Positions 41,030 through 48,318 of a stretch of 52,017 nucleotides of DNA are shown piece after piece. The translations under genes were made by a program, and so were the position numbers. Source of the stretch: Candidatus Omnitrophota bacterium. Lineage in GTDB: Bacteria; Omnitrophota; Gorgyraeia; Gygaellales; UBA12090. The stretch is taken from assembly GCA_030674475.1 (NCBI GenBank), contig JAUSCZ010000033.1, positions 1-52,017 on the forward strand, in the 5' to 3' direction. Below the pieces are notes generated by a model. That model saw only the letters and a program-made list of their open reading frames with translations. It ran no database searches and was not told the DNA's origin. Positions within the stretch are counted from its first letter, which is position 1. Each line of letters begins with the position of its first letter.

Positions 41030-41553
41030 TAAGCCGCGCCTGTTGGATGAAGCACGCTTTCAAACAGCGCGATTGAGTTTATTCGCTGGCTAAGTTCGGG
41101 GATTTTAATTTTTTCAAGTTTCTGTCCGAGTTTGTCTTTATTTTTATTTGACCTTAGCCTGCCCAAAGTAAGGTGGGCGGAAAATTTTCTGCTTTCTTTA
41201 GGAAATCCCAGCTTTACCAAGCCATCCTCAATCGTTTCAGCCAATTTCATAAGTTCATTAGTATCTTCTTTAACTCCCGCCCAAATCACCCGGGCCGATT
41301 TTAAGCCAGGGAAGGCCCCCAAGCCGCTTATCCTGACAGTAAAAGGTTTTATTTGACTGCCGAGCTCTTGAAGACATTGGATTATTTCCGGGATTTTTGC
41401 TTCTTCAACTTCGCCCAGGAATTTTAAGGTAAGGTGGATATCCTCGGGTTTTACCCATTTTATATCCGCCTGGACGGATTTAAGCTCTTCTTGTATCTGA
41501 AATAGCGTATCTCTTATTTCTTTTTCTAATTCAATCGCGATAAAGGTCCGCAT
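40993..41553 (-). CDS. thpR: RNA 2',3'-cyclic phosphodiesterase (2'-5' RNA ligase family)
   Basis: A 186-residue 2H-phosphoesterase. The two catalytic His-x-Thr-x motifs are H40-LTL (PEDIHLTLKFLG) and H127-LTL (FSAHLTLGRLR), 87 residues apart, standard for ThpR. It opens MRTFIAIEL, also typical. The enzyme opens 2',3'-cyclic phosphate ends of RNA. The gene is convergent with pgpA and divergent from the riboflavin operon. Confidence 0.93.
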   Translation of the reverse strand: MRTFIAIELEKEIRDTLFQIQEELKSVQADIKWVKPEDIHLTLKFLGEVEEAKIPEIIQCLQELGSQIKPFTVRISGLGAFPGLKSARVIWAGVKEDTNELMKLAETIEDGLVKLGFPKESRKFSAHLTLGRLRSNKNKDKLGQKLEKIKIPELSQRINSIALFESVLHPTGAAYQKLSEISLSKT

Positions 41554-41643
41554 TGCGAAAATTAGTGTTAATTCGTTTTTTAAATTCGGGTTAATTCGTG
41601 TAAAAGCAAATCTATAGCCTCATTATATCTCATGCGAAAAGCC

Positions 41644-41671
41644 TTGACAAGCGCCGAATTTGGATTATAAT
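41644..41671 (+). promoter_or_regulatory. Sigma70 promoter of the riboflavin operon
   Basis: TTGACA (41644-41649), 16-base spacer, TATAAT (41666-41671). Both hexamers are perfect. Transcription would begin about 41678, two bases before the first riboswitch helix. Confidence 0.85.
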
Positions 41672-41679
41672 CAAAATAT

Positions 41680-41897
41680 TCTTCAGGGCAGGGTGAAATT
41701 CCCGACCGGCGGTGAGCCCTGTTAGAAACTATCGTGTAACCAGAAAATGAGATAGGTTTCTAATGGGGTATAGTCCGCGAGCCTATTGGTTTTTACCAAG
41801 GGGCAGGAACCGGCGTAAATCCGGTACCGATAGTCGCGCTTAGGCGCGCATCCAAACTATCAAATTAGTTTGGATGAAAAGTCTAGATGAGAGAAGA
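41680..41897 (+). promoter_or_regulatory. FMN riboswitch (RFN element), enlarged
   Basis: Conserved blocks in order: AGGGCAGGGTGAAATTCCCGACCGGCGGTGA, AGTCCGCGAGCC, GGGGCAGGAACCGG, ATCCGGTACCGATAGTC, and GTCTAGATGAGAGAAGA; TCTTC (41680) and GAAGA (41893) close helix P1. The aptamer is about 218 nt against the usual 130-150. The excess is a 54-nt hairpin (41716-41769) in one variable stem and two hairpins (CGCGCttagGCGCG at 41835, ATCCAAACTA...TAGTTTGGAT at 41850-41875) in another. FMN binding should favour the downstream terminator and shut off ribBA and the genes after it. Confidence 0.93.
41716..41769 (+). repeat. Relative of the 55-bp prepilin element, inside the FMN riboswitch (copy D)
   Basis: Reads GCCCTGTTAGAAACTATCG at the left and ATAGGTTTCTAATGGGGT at the right. 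Copy B of the prepilin element is ACCCCGTTAGAAACTATAG and GGGTTTCTAACGGGGT. Length (54 against 55 bp), both arms and inner ...AACC...ATGAGA... agree. It replaces the usual short variable stem between GGCGGTGAGCCC and AGTCCGCGAGC. Confidence 0.75.
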
Positions 41898-41938
41898 GGA
41901 ATAGCATTATTTTTTAGCTATTTTTAAAAATTATACCG

Positions 41939-41972
41939 CCCTGGAGGATCATCTTTCAGGGATTTTTTATTT
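41939..41972 (+). terminator. Rho-independent terminator of the FMN riboswitch
   Basis: CCCTGGAGG and CTTTCAGGG form a 9-bp stem (two G-U pairs) with loop ATCAT, followed by ATTTTTTATTT. It is the expression platform, 42 nt after the aptamer and just before ribBA. Confidence 0.75.
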
Positions 41973-41979
41973 ATGATGT

Positions 41980-43266
41980 ATGCTTATGAGCCAATTTAAC
42001 ACTATAGAAGAAATAATTCAGGACATTAAGCTCGGCTCGATGGTCATTGTTATCGATGATGAGGACCGTGAGAACGAAGGGGATTTGCTGATGGCCGCCA
42101 GCGCCGCCACCAAAGAGCAGATAAATTTTATGGCCAAGTTCGGCCGCGGCCTGATCTGTGTTCCGATGTCCGGGGATCGCCTGGAGGCTTTAGGCCTGCA
42201 TCCTATGCTTAATTCTGCTCCTTCGGATTTATCCGCGGATGCCGACCCTTTTAAGACTGCCTGGAGGATATCGGTGGATGCCCGCCAGGGAACAACTACC
42301 GGGATTTCGGCCTTAGACCGGGCCCAGACCATTAAGGTTTTATTAGATAAAAATACCCAGCCGCAGGATTTAGTTCGTCCGGGGCACATCTTTCCTCTGG
42401 CGGCTAAAGACGGCGGGGTTTTAGTTAGGGCCGGACATACTGAGACGGCAGTAGACCTGGCCCGCTTGAGCGGTCTATATCCGGCTGGGGTTATCTGCGA
42501 AATTATGAATGACGACGGAACTATGGCCCGAACCCCAGAGTTAATTGAGTTTGCCCGGATTCACAGCTTAAAGATTTGCACCATCGCCTCGCTTATTGAA
42601 TATCGCCGCAGAAACGAAATCTTAGTTAAGAAAATAGAAGAGACTAAGCTTCCGACCTCTTTTGGCGATTTTAAATTGGCGCTTTATGAGTCCTTGATTG
42701 ATGGTTCGCATCATCTGGCTTTAATCAGGGGTGAAATCAAGAAGGATGAGCCGGTATTGGTCAGGGCGCATTCAGCCTGCCTGACCGGGGATGTTTTCTC
42801 TTCTTTAAGGTGCGACTGCGGAAAGCAGTTGGAGAAGGCGATGCGGATGGTTAGCTCTCAGGGCTCCGGGGTGATTATTTATATGAACCAGGAGGGCCGG
42901 GGCATAGGCTTGGTGAATAAAATCCATGCCTATGCTCTTCAGGATAAAGGGATGGATACGGTTGAGGCTAATGAGGCCCTGGGGTTCCCGGCGGATTTGC
43001 GCGACTATGGTATCGGAGCTCAAATATTAGCGGATCTGGGGGTAAAGAAAATTCGCCTCTTGACTAATAATCCCCGTAAGATTATCGGCCTGGAGGGATA
43101 CGGACTGGAGATAGTTGAACGTTTGAGCATAGAGGCAGAGCCTACCGAAACGAATAAGAAGTATTTAAAGACCAAAAAGGAAAAGTTGGGGCATTTGTTA
43201 ACCGCAGAGGCGCTGAAGATAATGGAAACAAAAGATTCCGCAGAAACGCAGAAGAAGACTTATTAA
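41980..43266 (+). CDS. ribBA: Bifunctional DHBP synthase / GTP cyclohydrolase II
   Basis: A 428-residue fusion. The RibB half (1 to about 205) has [43 protein letters not shown] and [13 protein letters not shown]. The RibA half has the zinc site [14 protein letters not shown], the [12 protein letters not shown]-binding loop and LLTNNPRKI. It supplies both substrates of lumazine synthesis: dihydroxybutanone phosphate and, from GTP, the diaminopyrimidine. ATG 41980 and ATG 41986 are both possible starts; neither has a clear ribosome-binding site outside the terminator hairpin. Confidence 0.95.
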   Translation: MLMSQFNTIEEIIQDIKLGSMVIVIDDEDRENEGDLLMAASAATKEQINFMAKFGRGLICVPMSGDRLEALGLHPMLNSAPSDLSADADPFKTAWRISVDARQGTTTGISALDRAQTIKVLLDKNTQPQDLVRPGHIFPLAAKDGGVLVRAGHTETAVDLARLSGLYPAGVICEIMNDDGTMARTPELIEFARIHSLKICTIASLIEYRRRNEILVKKIEETKLPTSFGDFKLALYESLIDGSHHLALIRGEIKKDEPVLVRAHSACLTGDVFSSLRCDCGKQLEKAMRMVSSQGSGVIIYMNQEGRGIGLVNKIHAYALQDKGMDTVEANEALGFPADLRDYGIGAQILADLGVKKIRLLTNNPRKIIGLEGYGLEIVERLSIEAEPTETNKKYLKTKKEKLGHLLTAEALKIMETKDSAETQKKTY

Positions 43267-43332
43267 ATTTCCGCGCTTCAGCGGAGAGTATTTATCTTAA
43301 TTCAGCGTTTCAGCGGTTGCAAAGGAGATGAT

Positions 43333-43800
43333 ATGATTAAAACTATTGAAGGAAATTTGATTGCTAAGGGAAAGAAGTTTGTTATCGCGGCCAGTCGCTT
43401 TAATGACTTTATCACCAAACAGCTTATTGACGGCTGTCTGGATACCTTGATTCGCCACGGAGCGGACAAAGAAAAGATTGAGCTGGTATATGTTCCGGGA
43501 GCCTTTGAGATTCCGCTGATTGCCCAGAAATTAGCCAGGACCAAAGGATTTGACGCGGTTATCTGCTTAGGGGCGGTAATTCGCGGCTCCACCCCGCATT
43601 TTGATTATGTGGCTTCCGAGGTTTCTAAGGGGGTAGCCCAGGTTTCTTTGGATACGGGAATACCGGTGATTTTTGGGGTGATTACCGCCGACACTATTGA
43701 ACAGGCAATAGAAAGAGCCGGAACCAAAGACGGAAATAAAGGAAAAGACGCCGCTATCTCAGCCATCGAGATGGCTAATCTTATTCAGCAGATAAAATAG
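43333..43800 (+). CDS. ribH: 6,7-dimethyl-8-ribityllumazine synthase
   Basis: A 155-residue enzyme joining the two ribBA-derived branches into lumazine; it assembles into pentamers or icosahedral shells. It has [53 protein letters not shown] with the catalytic His, and [31 protein letters not shown] gives an excellent ribosome-binding site seven bases before the ATG. The stop is immediately followed by the nusB ATG. Confidence 0.97.
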   Translation: MIKTIEGNLIAKGKKFVIAASRFNDFITKQLIDGCLDTLIRHGADKEKIELVYVPGAFEIPLIAQKLARTKGFDAVICLGAVIRGSTPHFDYVASEVSKGVAQVSLDTGIPVIFGVITADTIEQAIERAGTKDGNKGKDAAISAIEMANLIQQIK

Positions 43801-44214
43801 ATGCGTAAGCGCACCCAAGCCAGGGAATACGCCCTGCAGTTACTTTATAAATATGATATTATTAAGGACTCTCCGGAGAATTTAACTTCTTTTTGGAGCC
43901 GGCAGGAAGAGCCTGTGGATGAAGAAGTTAGAATTTTTGCCGAGGAGATAGCCTTGGGGACCATAAAGTATTTAGAAGACATTGATAAGAAGGTCTCCGG
44001 GTATGCCACCAACTGGAACCTGAATCGAATGGCGGTGGTGGATAGAAATGTCCTGCGCTTAGGGAGCTTTGAACTGCTGTATCTTAAAGATATCCCGGCC
44101 AAGGTTTCTATTAACGAGGCGGTGGACCTGGCTAAGAAATATTCCGGTGAGGATTCCGGAAAGTTTGTTAATGGTATCCTTGACCGTATTAAAGATGAAT
44201 GCGGGAAATCTTAA
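43801..44214 (+). CDS. nusB: Transcription antitermination factor NusB
   Basis: A 137-residue all-helical protein that, with NusE, binds boxA RNA in rRNA leaders. It begins RKRTQAREYALQLLYKYD and ends with LRLGSFELLYLKDIPAKVSINEAVDLAKKYSGEDSGKFVNGILDRI, the diagnostic C-terminal block. The ribH-nusB linkage is common in bacteria. The next gene starts within it (20-nt overlap). Confidence 0.95.
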   Translation: MRKRTQAREYALQLLYKYDIIKDSPENLTSFWSRQEEPVDEEVRIFAEEIALGTIKYLEDIDKKVSGYATNWNLNRMAVVDRNVLRLGSFELLYLKDIPAKVSINEAVDLAKKYSGEDSGKFVNGILDRIKDECGKS

Positions 44215-45037
44215 TCCCGGATTAGTGAAATACGCGGACCTGCATACGCATACCCATTTCTCCGATGGTACTTTTAGCCCTCAAGAGGTTATTGCCTTAG
44301 CCAAAAAAGAAGGCCTTAGTTGCATAAGCATCACTGACCACGATTCAATTGACGCCTACCTGAGTTTTCCTTTCCCAGAGGAAGATATTGAGCTTATCCC
44401 GGGACTAGAATTAACCGCTGACCTTAATAATATTGAAGTCCATATTCTGGGCTATCTGGTTGATTATCAAGAGCTTTGGTTTCAGGAGAAGCTTAAAGAA
44501 ATCCGCCAGGGGCGGGTCAGCCGGCTGGAGGAGATGTGCGCTAAGTTAAACGGATTGGGTATGCCCATAAGCGCGGATGAGGTCCTGGGGTTTGCCGGTA
44601 ATGCCGCGGTAGGCAGGTTACATCTGGCCAGGATGATGGTTAAAAAAGGGCTTGTTGCCAGCGCCCAGGAGGCCTTTAACCGGTTTATTGGTGATGGCAA
44701 GTCAGCTTATGTCTCTCGATTCCGGCTTAAACCTGAGGATGCCATCGCGCTGATTCGTAAAGCCGGGGGCGTGCCGGTTTTGGCTCATCCTTATAGTTTG
44801 GCTAATCAGGAGTTGATTCCCGGGCTTGTCCGGGCAGGGCTTATGGGTTTAGAGGCGATATATCCGGAGCATACCAATTCTCAGGTTAAACGTTATAAAA
44901 AATTGGCTGATGAATACGGCCTTTTGGTTACCGGTGGTTCAGATTGCCACGGTCAGGCCAAGCCTGAAGTAAAAATGGGGATGATTAAGCTTCCCTATGA
45001 GTATGTGGAAAAGATAAAAGAAGCCAAAAATACATAA
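44195..45037 (+). CDS. PHP-domain phosphoesterase (RNase AM/YciV-like)
   Basis: From ATG 44195 the product is 280 residues: YADLHTHTHFSDGTFSPQEVIALAKKEGL, SITDHDSIDAY, LIPGLELTADLNNIEVHILGY, VPVLAHPYSLA and TGGSDCHG, which are the four metal-binding motifs of the PHP family. Members of this subgroup are 5'-3' exoribonucleases or 3',5'-bisphosphate phosphatases. An upstream in-frame start would run through nusB in another frame and is rejected. It follows nusB and precedes ribD, so it is expressed with riboflavin genes, though its role is probably RNA turnover. Confidence 0.85.
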   Translation: MNAGNLNPGLVKYADLHTHTHFSDGTFSPQEVIALAKKEGLSCISITDHDSIDAYLSFPFPEEDIELIPGLELTADLNNIEVHILGYLVDYQELWFQEKLKEIRQGRVSRLEEMCAKLNGLGMPISADEVLGFAGNAAVGRLHLARMMVKKGLVASAQEAFNRFIGDGKSAYVSRFRLKPEDAIALIRKAGGVPVLAHPYSLANQELIPGLVRAGLMGLEAIYPEHTNSQVKRYKKLADEYGLLVTGGSDCHGQAKPEVKMGMIKLPYEYVEKIKEAKNT

Positions 45038-45054
45038 ATCGGGTTTGGGGAAGA

Positions 45055-45089
45055 AATCCTCCCCTTACCAAGGGGAGGCGGGGAGGGGT
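45055..45089 (+). repeat. 35-bp dispersed repeat, copy 2; supplies the ribD ribosome-binding site
   Basis: Identical to copy 1 (27497). The base after it is the A of the ribD ATG. The only Shine-Dalgarno-like sequences are its GGGGAGG (45072-45078, 11 bases from the ATG) and GGGGAGGGG. In the hairpin CCTCCCCTT/AAGGGGAGG the first of these is paired. Confidence 0.85.
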
Positions 45090-46181
45090 ATGAATACCGA
45101 TGAATATTTTATGCGAAAGGCTTTTTCTCTGGCTTTAAGGGCTAAAGGAAGAACCTGGCCTAATCCCCTGGTGGGGGCGGTGGTGGTTAAGAACGGTAAA
45201 ATTACCGGCCAGGGCTATCATAAGAAGGCCGGTTTAGCCCACGCTGAGGTTGAGGCTATTTGTGCCGCCGGTAAACGCGCCCGGGGAGCGAGTCTTTATG
45301 TTACTTTAGAGCCTTGCGCTCATTACGGCCGGACACCCCCTTGCGTGGATAAGATAATTGAATCCGGGATAAAGAGGGTATTAGTGGGTATGGTTGACCC
45401 TAATCCCCTGAATAATGGCAAGGGGATAAAATTGCTGAAAGAGCACGGGATCAAGGTCGAGACAGGTTTCTTAGAGGAGGCAATCAGAAAGGAAAATCAG
45501 CCTTTTATCAAATACATAACCCAGAAAACTCCTTTTATTACAGTTAAGGTCGGGCAGTCTTTAGACGGAAAGATTGCCTTAAGGAGCGGTGAATCCAAAT
45601 GGATTACCTCATCCCTTGCAAGGGGATATTCCCATAGTCTGCGCGGTCTTTATGACGGGATAATGGTGGGAGTTAATACCGTGATCCGGGACAATCCTTT
45701 TTTGTCCGGCTCTCCTGACAGGTCCTTAACCAAGATTGTAACCGACAGCTCTTTAAGTACGCCGGCAGAGGCCAACATATTCAAGAAACCGGGCGAGGTG
45801 ATTATTGCCTCTTTGAAGGAAAAAAGCGGTCAGGAGACCGAGAGCCGGAACCTTCTGCTTCAGAAGGCCCGGATTCTGGAGGTAAAGGAAAATAACGGCC
45901 AGTTGAATCTCTATGATTTATTGAAGAAGCTCGGACGGCTGGGGCTGTGCAATATCCTGGTGGAAGGCGGAGGCTCGCTGATTGGTTCGTTTTTTGATTA
46001 TGGATTAGTAGATAAAGTTATGTTTTTCATTGCCCCTGAAATTATTGGTGGTAAAGACTCAATCAGCTCAGTAATGGGCAGAGGTATCTCCCGCTTAGAC
46101 AAGGCGGTAAAGTTAAAAGATGTCAAGATTAAGATGATAGGGGAAGATTTTCTGTTGGAGGGGACGGTTAAGGAATATTGA
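45090..46181 (+). CDS. ribD: Bifunctional pyrimidine deaminase/reductase RibD
   Basis: From ATG 45090 the product is 363 residues. The deaminase half has the zinc site HAEVEAI and PCAHYGRTPPC; the reductase half has VGQSLDGKIALRSGESKWITS, DGIMVGVNTVIRDNPFL and LVEGGGSLIGSFFDYGLVDKVMFFIAP. It performs steps two and three of riboflavin synthesis. A TTG 45 bases upstream is in frame but would translate a dispersed repeat (SSPYQGEAGRG), so ATG is preferred. Confidence 0.95.
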   Translation: MNTDEYFMRKAFSLALRAKGRTWPNPLVGAVVVKNGKITGQGYHKKAGLAHAEVEAICAAGKRARGASLYVTLEPCAHYGRTPPCVDKIIESGIKRVLVGMVDPNPLNNGKGIKLLKEHGIKVETGFLEEAIRKENQPFIKYITQKTPFITVKVGQSLDGKIALRSGESKWITSSLARGYSHSLRGLYDGIMVGVNTVIRDNPFLSGSPDRSLTKIVTDSSLSTPAEANIFKKPGEVIIASLKEKSGQETESRNLLLQKARILEVKENNGQLNLYDLLKKLGRLGLCNILVEGGGSLIGSFFDYGLVDKVMFFIAPEIIGGKDSISSVMGRGISRLDKAVKLKDVKIKMIGEDFLLEGTVKEY

Positions 46182-46205
46182 GTTTAGATAGTTTGCGGGG
46201 TAAGA

Positions 46206-46240
46206 AATCCTCCCCTTAACAAGGGGAGGCGGGGAGGGGT
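46206..46240 (+). repeat. 35-bp dispersed repeat, copy 3
   Basis: Differs from the other copies by one base (TTAAC for TTACC) in the loop. Lies in the ribD-ribE gap, directly before a second, different repeat. Confidence 0.85.
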
Positions 46241-46244
46241 TAAA

Positions 46245-46293
46245 GTAGGGGCAGACCTCCGTGTCTGCCTGCCGATAGGCAGGTCAGCCCCTA
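46245..46293 (+). repeat. Composite repeat: CCTGCC palindrome nested in a GTAGGGGC hairpin
   Basis: Outer arms GTAGGGGC and GCCCCTA enclose AGACctccgtGTCT and then the palindrome CTGCCTGCCgataGGCAGG (46265-46283). The palindrome type is the same as in ftsK. It ends 13 bases before the ribE start. Confidence 0.7.
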
Positions 46294-46306
46294 AGCAGGA
46301 GTTTAG

Positions 46307-46891
46307 ATGTTCACAGGAATTATTGAAGAATTAGGCGCGGTTAAGGAAATATCCCGCAAAGGAAGAGTTTCATTTTTATCTATCCAGGCGGATAAATGCG
46401 CGCAAGACGCAAAAACCGGAGACAGTATCGCGGTAAATGGCGTCTGTCTCACCGTAGTCAGGAGAGATAAAGACATTTTAGGCTTTGAACTCTTAGAGGA
46501 AACCTTCAAGCTGACCAATTTAGGAAAGCTTAAATCTAATGAAAAGGTTAATTTGGAGCGCTCGCTTAGAATAGGCGATAGGCTTTCCGGTCATTTTGTA
46601 ACCGGACATATTGATTGCCTGGGGGCTATCCGCGAGAAAACCTATGTTTCAGGAAATCTCTCTTTTAAGATAGCTATTCCCCAGGAATTCCTAAAATTTA
46701 TCGCGCTTAAAGGCTCAATAGCGGTTGACGGGATCAGCCTGACAGTAGCCGGTAAGCGTTCCAATACCTTTAGCGTCTACATTATTCCCCATACCCTCAA
46801 AAATACCACCTTGAGCTTCAAAGGCCCCTCAGATTACGTTAACATTGAACTGGACATCCTGGCCAAATACCACTCTGCCCATCCAAATTAA
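46307..46891 (+). CDS. ribE: Riboflavin synthase, alpha chain
   Basis: A 194-residue enzyme with two lumazine-binding repeats. Each starts with an FTGIIEELGAV- or FVTGHIDCLGAI-type block and contains SIAVNGVCLTVV or SIAVDGISLTVA. It dismutates two lumazines into riboflavin and the diaminopyrimidine. GCAGGAG provides a ribosome-binding site. Last gene of the operon; with ribBA, ribD and ribH only the pyrimidine phosphatase is missing, which is usually a general HAD enzyme. Confidence 0.96.
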   Translation: MFTGIIEELGAVKEISRKGRVSFLSIQADKCAQDAKTGDSIAVNGVCLTVVRRDKDILGFELLEETFKLTNLGKLKSNEKVNLERSLRIGDRLSGHFVTGHIDCLGAIREKTYVSGNLSFKIAIPQEFLKFIALKGSIAVDGISLTVAGKRSNTFSVYIIPHTLKNTTLSFKGPSDYVNIELDILAKYHSAHPN

Positions 46892-46907
46892 CCTCGTCTT
46901 TTTTTAC

Positions 46908-46944
46908 CCCCGTGAATCGCTAGAGATGAGCGGAAATAGCGGGG
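46908..46944 (+). repeat. Imperfect hairpin between ribE and tRNA-Pro
   Basis: CCCCG...CGCT pairs with AGCG...CGGGG around AGAGATG. It follows a run of seven T, the wrong order for a terminator on this strand. The ACCCC/GGGGT ends recall the prepilin element, but the arms differ. Weak. Confidence 0.4.
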
Positions 46945-46957
46945 TTAACCGCAATTA

Positions 46958-46986
46958 TTGCTAAAGACGAAATTTTCTGATATACT
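46958..46986 (+). promoter_or_regulatory. Promoter of tRNA-Pro
   Basis: TTGCTA (46958-46963), 17-base spacer, TATACT (46981-46986); start about 46993, seven bases before the tRNA. Confidence 0.65.
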
Positions 46987-46999
46987 TATTTAAATATAA

Positions 47000-47077
47000 C
47001 GGGGAGTGGCTCAGCTTGGCTAGAGCGTGTCGTTCGGGACGACAAGGCCGGCGGTTCAAATCCGCCCTCCCCGACCA
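47000..47077 (+). tRNA. tRNA-Pro (anticodon CGG)
   Basis: A full cloverleaf: acceptor CGGGGAG/CTCCCCG with the Pro-specific C1-G72 pair, D stem GCTC/GAGC, anticodon stem TGTCG/CGACA with loop TTCGGGA (anticodon CGG followed by G37), T stem GGCGG/CCGCC with TTCAAAT, discriminator A and encoded CCA (47075-47077). It reads CCG codons. Confidence 0.96.
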
Positions 47078-47469
47078 ATTCAGACATTTTAAAAATTGAG
47101 GAGCATTTGATTGCTTGCTCCGCCCCGCAAAGGCGGGGCTACGCTCGCTTTTTCCCCCTATATTTCGGTATTAAATCAAAGGGGCGGACAAATTCAAATT
47201 CAGTTTTTCGGGAAAGCAAATGGCGGTTCGTTCCAACTTTTTCCGTCAAGGATTGTATTTCACAAAATCATCGGACAAAGAAAGTTTTTCGGTGTGGTGA
47301 GCGGTTTTTATCCATTCCCGCAAAGGTTTCGCGGAAAAGCTGCGATAATGACACAGAGATAGGGGTAGGAGTTGTGTTGAAAATTTCTCTGGCGTAGAAT
47401 AAGTCGCAGAGAGGAGAAAAAACAAATCAGGAAAATATTTTGCTTGGTTTTACGAAAAAACAGTTTTAT
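47078..47469 (+). other. Non-coding stretch between tRNA-Pro and the restriction gene
   Basis: I see no convincing gene here. Two overlapping frames near 47107-47397 have no ribosome-binding site and unnatural composition. The stretch contains a GC hairpin (GCCCCGC-aaag-GCGGGGC, 47122-47139) preceded by TGATTGCT (47108), which is repeated in inverse as AGCAATCA at 49588, beyond the methyltransferase. Base use shifts towards A/T from here, suggesting the left margin of an acquired segment. Confidence 0.5.
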
Positions 47470-47500
47470 TCCTTAAAGTATTCAGTAAATACTTTAAGGA
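47470..47500 (+). promoter_or_regulatory. 31-bp palindrome before the restriction gene
   Basis: TCCTTAAAGTATT and AATACTTTAAGGA are perfect 13-base inverted arms around CAGTA. The right arm ends in AAGGA, the start of the likely ribosome-binding site AAGGAG (47496-47501), so pairing would hide it. It may be an operator or a translation-control hairpin for the nuclease. Confidence 0.6.
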
Positions 47501-47518
47501 GTTTAAAAAATAAAAACT

Positions 47519-48313
47519 ATGAAAAACAATATAAACCATTGGACAAAATTAAGTATTGAATACGCAAATCAAAGGAGCTATTTGGACGATTTGTTTCAAG
47601 TATATCCGACAATTCCCGATGGAATTCGTGAACTTAATGGCGAACTTTGGAAAGGCGTAGAGAAAGCGTTTGAAAAGCGCGATAATGTTACGTTTTTGAA
47701 AAGTCTTTTGAGACTAAATTTGTTTCCGATCAAGGATTCGTATGTTGCATATCTAAAGCGCGATAAAACTGCGTTAGAACGTAACCCGGCAACAGCCGCT
47801 CGGCTTTCCGGTCGGCTGTATGAAATGGGATTAGATTCGCTTTACGCTCGTTGTTCTGAACCAAAGGAAACAAATCGGCAAATCGGTCCACTTTTCAAAC
47901 GCTGGCTTAACAAGAAAGCGTTAGGAGTTCAGCCAGTAAAACTCGATGAATTTTTGAAAGCAAAAGGAAACGCCATCTTGGACGCCAGTGACGCTGGGAT
48001 GATGGCTTTTGCTCAGGAACATCTGAACTATCGACACAGTAAGGGATTGGACTTCATTGGTCGCTTCAATGGAAAGTATGTTGTTGGTGAAGCAAAGTTT
48101 TTGACTGATTTTGGCGGACATCAAAACGCACAATTCAACGATGCTATTGCGACAGTAAAAGCAAAAGGCGTAAAAGCGATAACTGTTGCAATTCTTGATG
48201 GTGTTCTTTACATTAAGGGTAACAATAAAATGTATAAAGACATTACGGGCAAGCTCAAAAAAGAAAATATTATGAGCGCGCTTGTTTTGCGTGAATTTCT
48301 CTATCAAATATAG
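47519..48313 (+). CDS. Type II restriction endonuclease, PD-(D/E)xK type (possibly Tsp45I-like)
   Basis: A 264-residue protein followed at five bases by a DNA methyltransferase gene. The core fits the nuclease fold: D178 (GLDFIGRFNGKY) then E191-A-K193 (VVGEAKFL), with a Gln farther on (GGHQNAQFND). I have an impression of similarity to the Tsp45I family (recognition GTSAC), but cannot check it. The N-terminal half is helical with no known motif. A+T content and codon use differ from the flanking housekeeping genes, indicating transfer. Confidence 0.7.
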   Translation: MKNNINHWTKLSIEYANQRSYLDDLFQVYPTIPDGIRELNGELWKGVEKAFEKRDNVTFLKSLLRLNLFPIKDSYVAYLKRDKTALERNPATAARLSGRLYEMGLDSLYARCSEPKETNRQIGPLFKRWLNKKALGVQPVKLDEFLKAKGNAILDASDAGMMAFAQEHLNYRHSKGLDFIGRFNGKYVVGEAKFLTDFGGHQNAQFNDAIATVKAKGVKAITVAILDGVLYIKGNNKMYKDITGKLKKENIMSALVLREFLYQI

Positions 48314-48318
48314 ATATT

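Noticed and set aside
45045-45089. Longer RibD starting at TTG 45045
   Set aside because: It would translate a dispersed non-coding repeat; the conserved deaminase N-terminus fits ATG 45090.
47107-47397. Two overlapping 83-96 residue frames after tRNA-Pro
   Set aside because: No ribosome-binding site, composition unlike proteins, starts inside a GC hairpin; more likely non-coding margin of the restriction-modification module.
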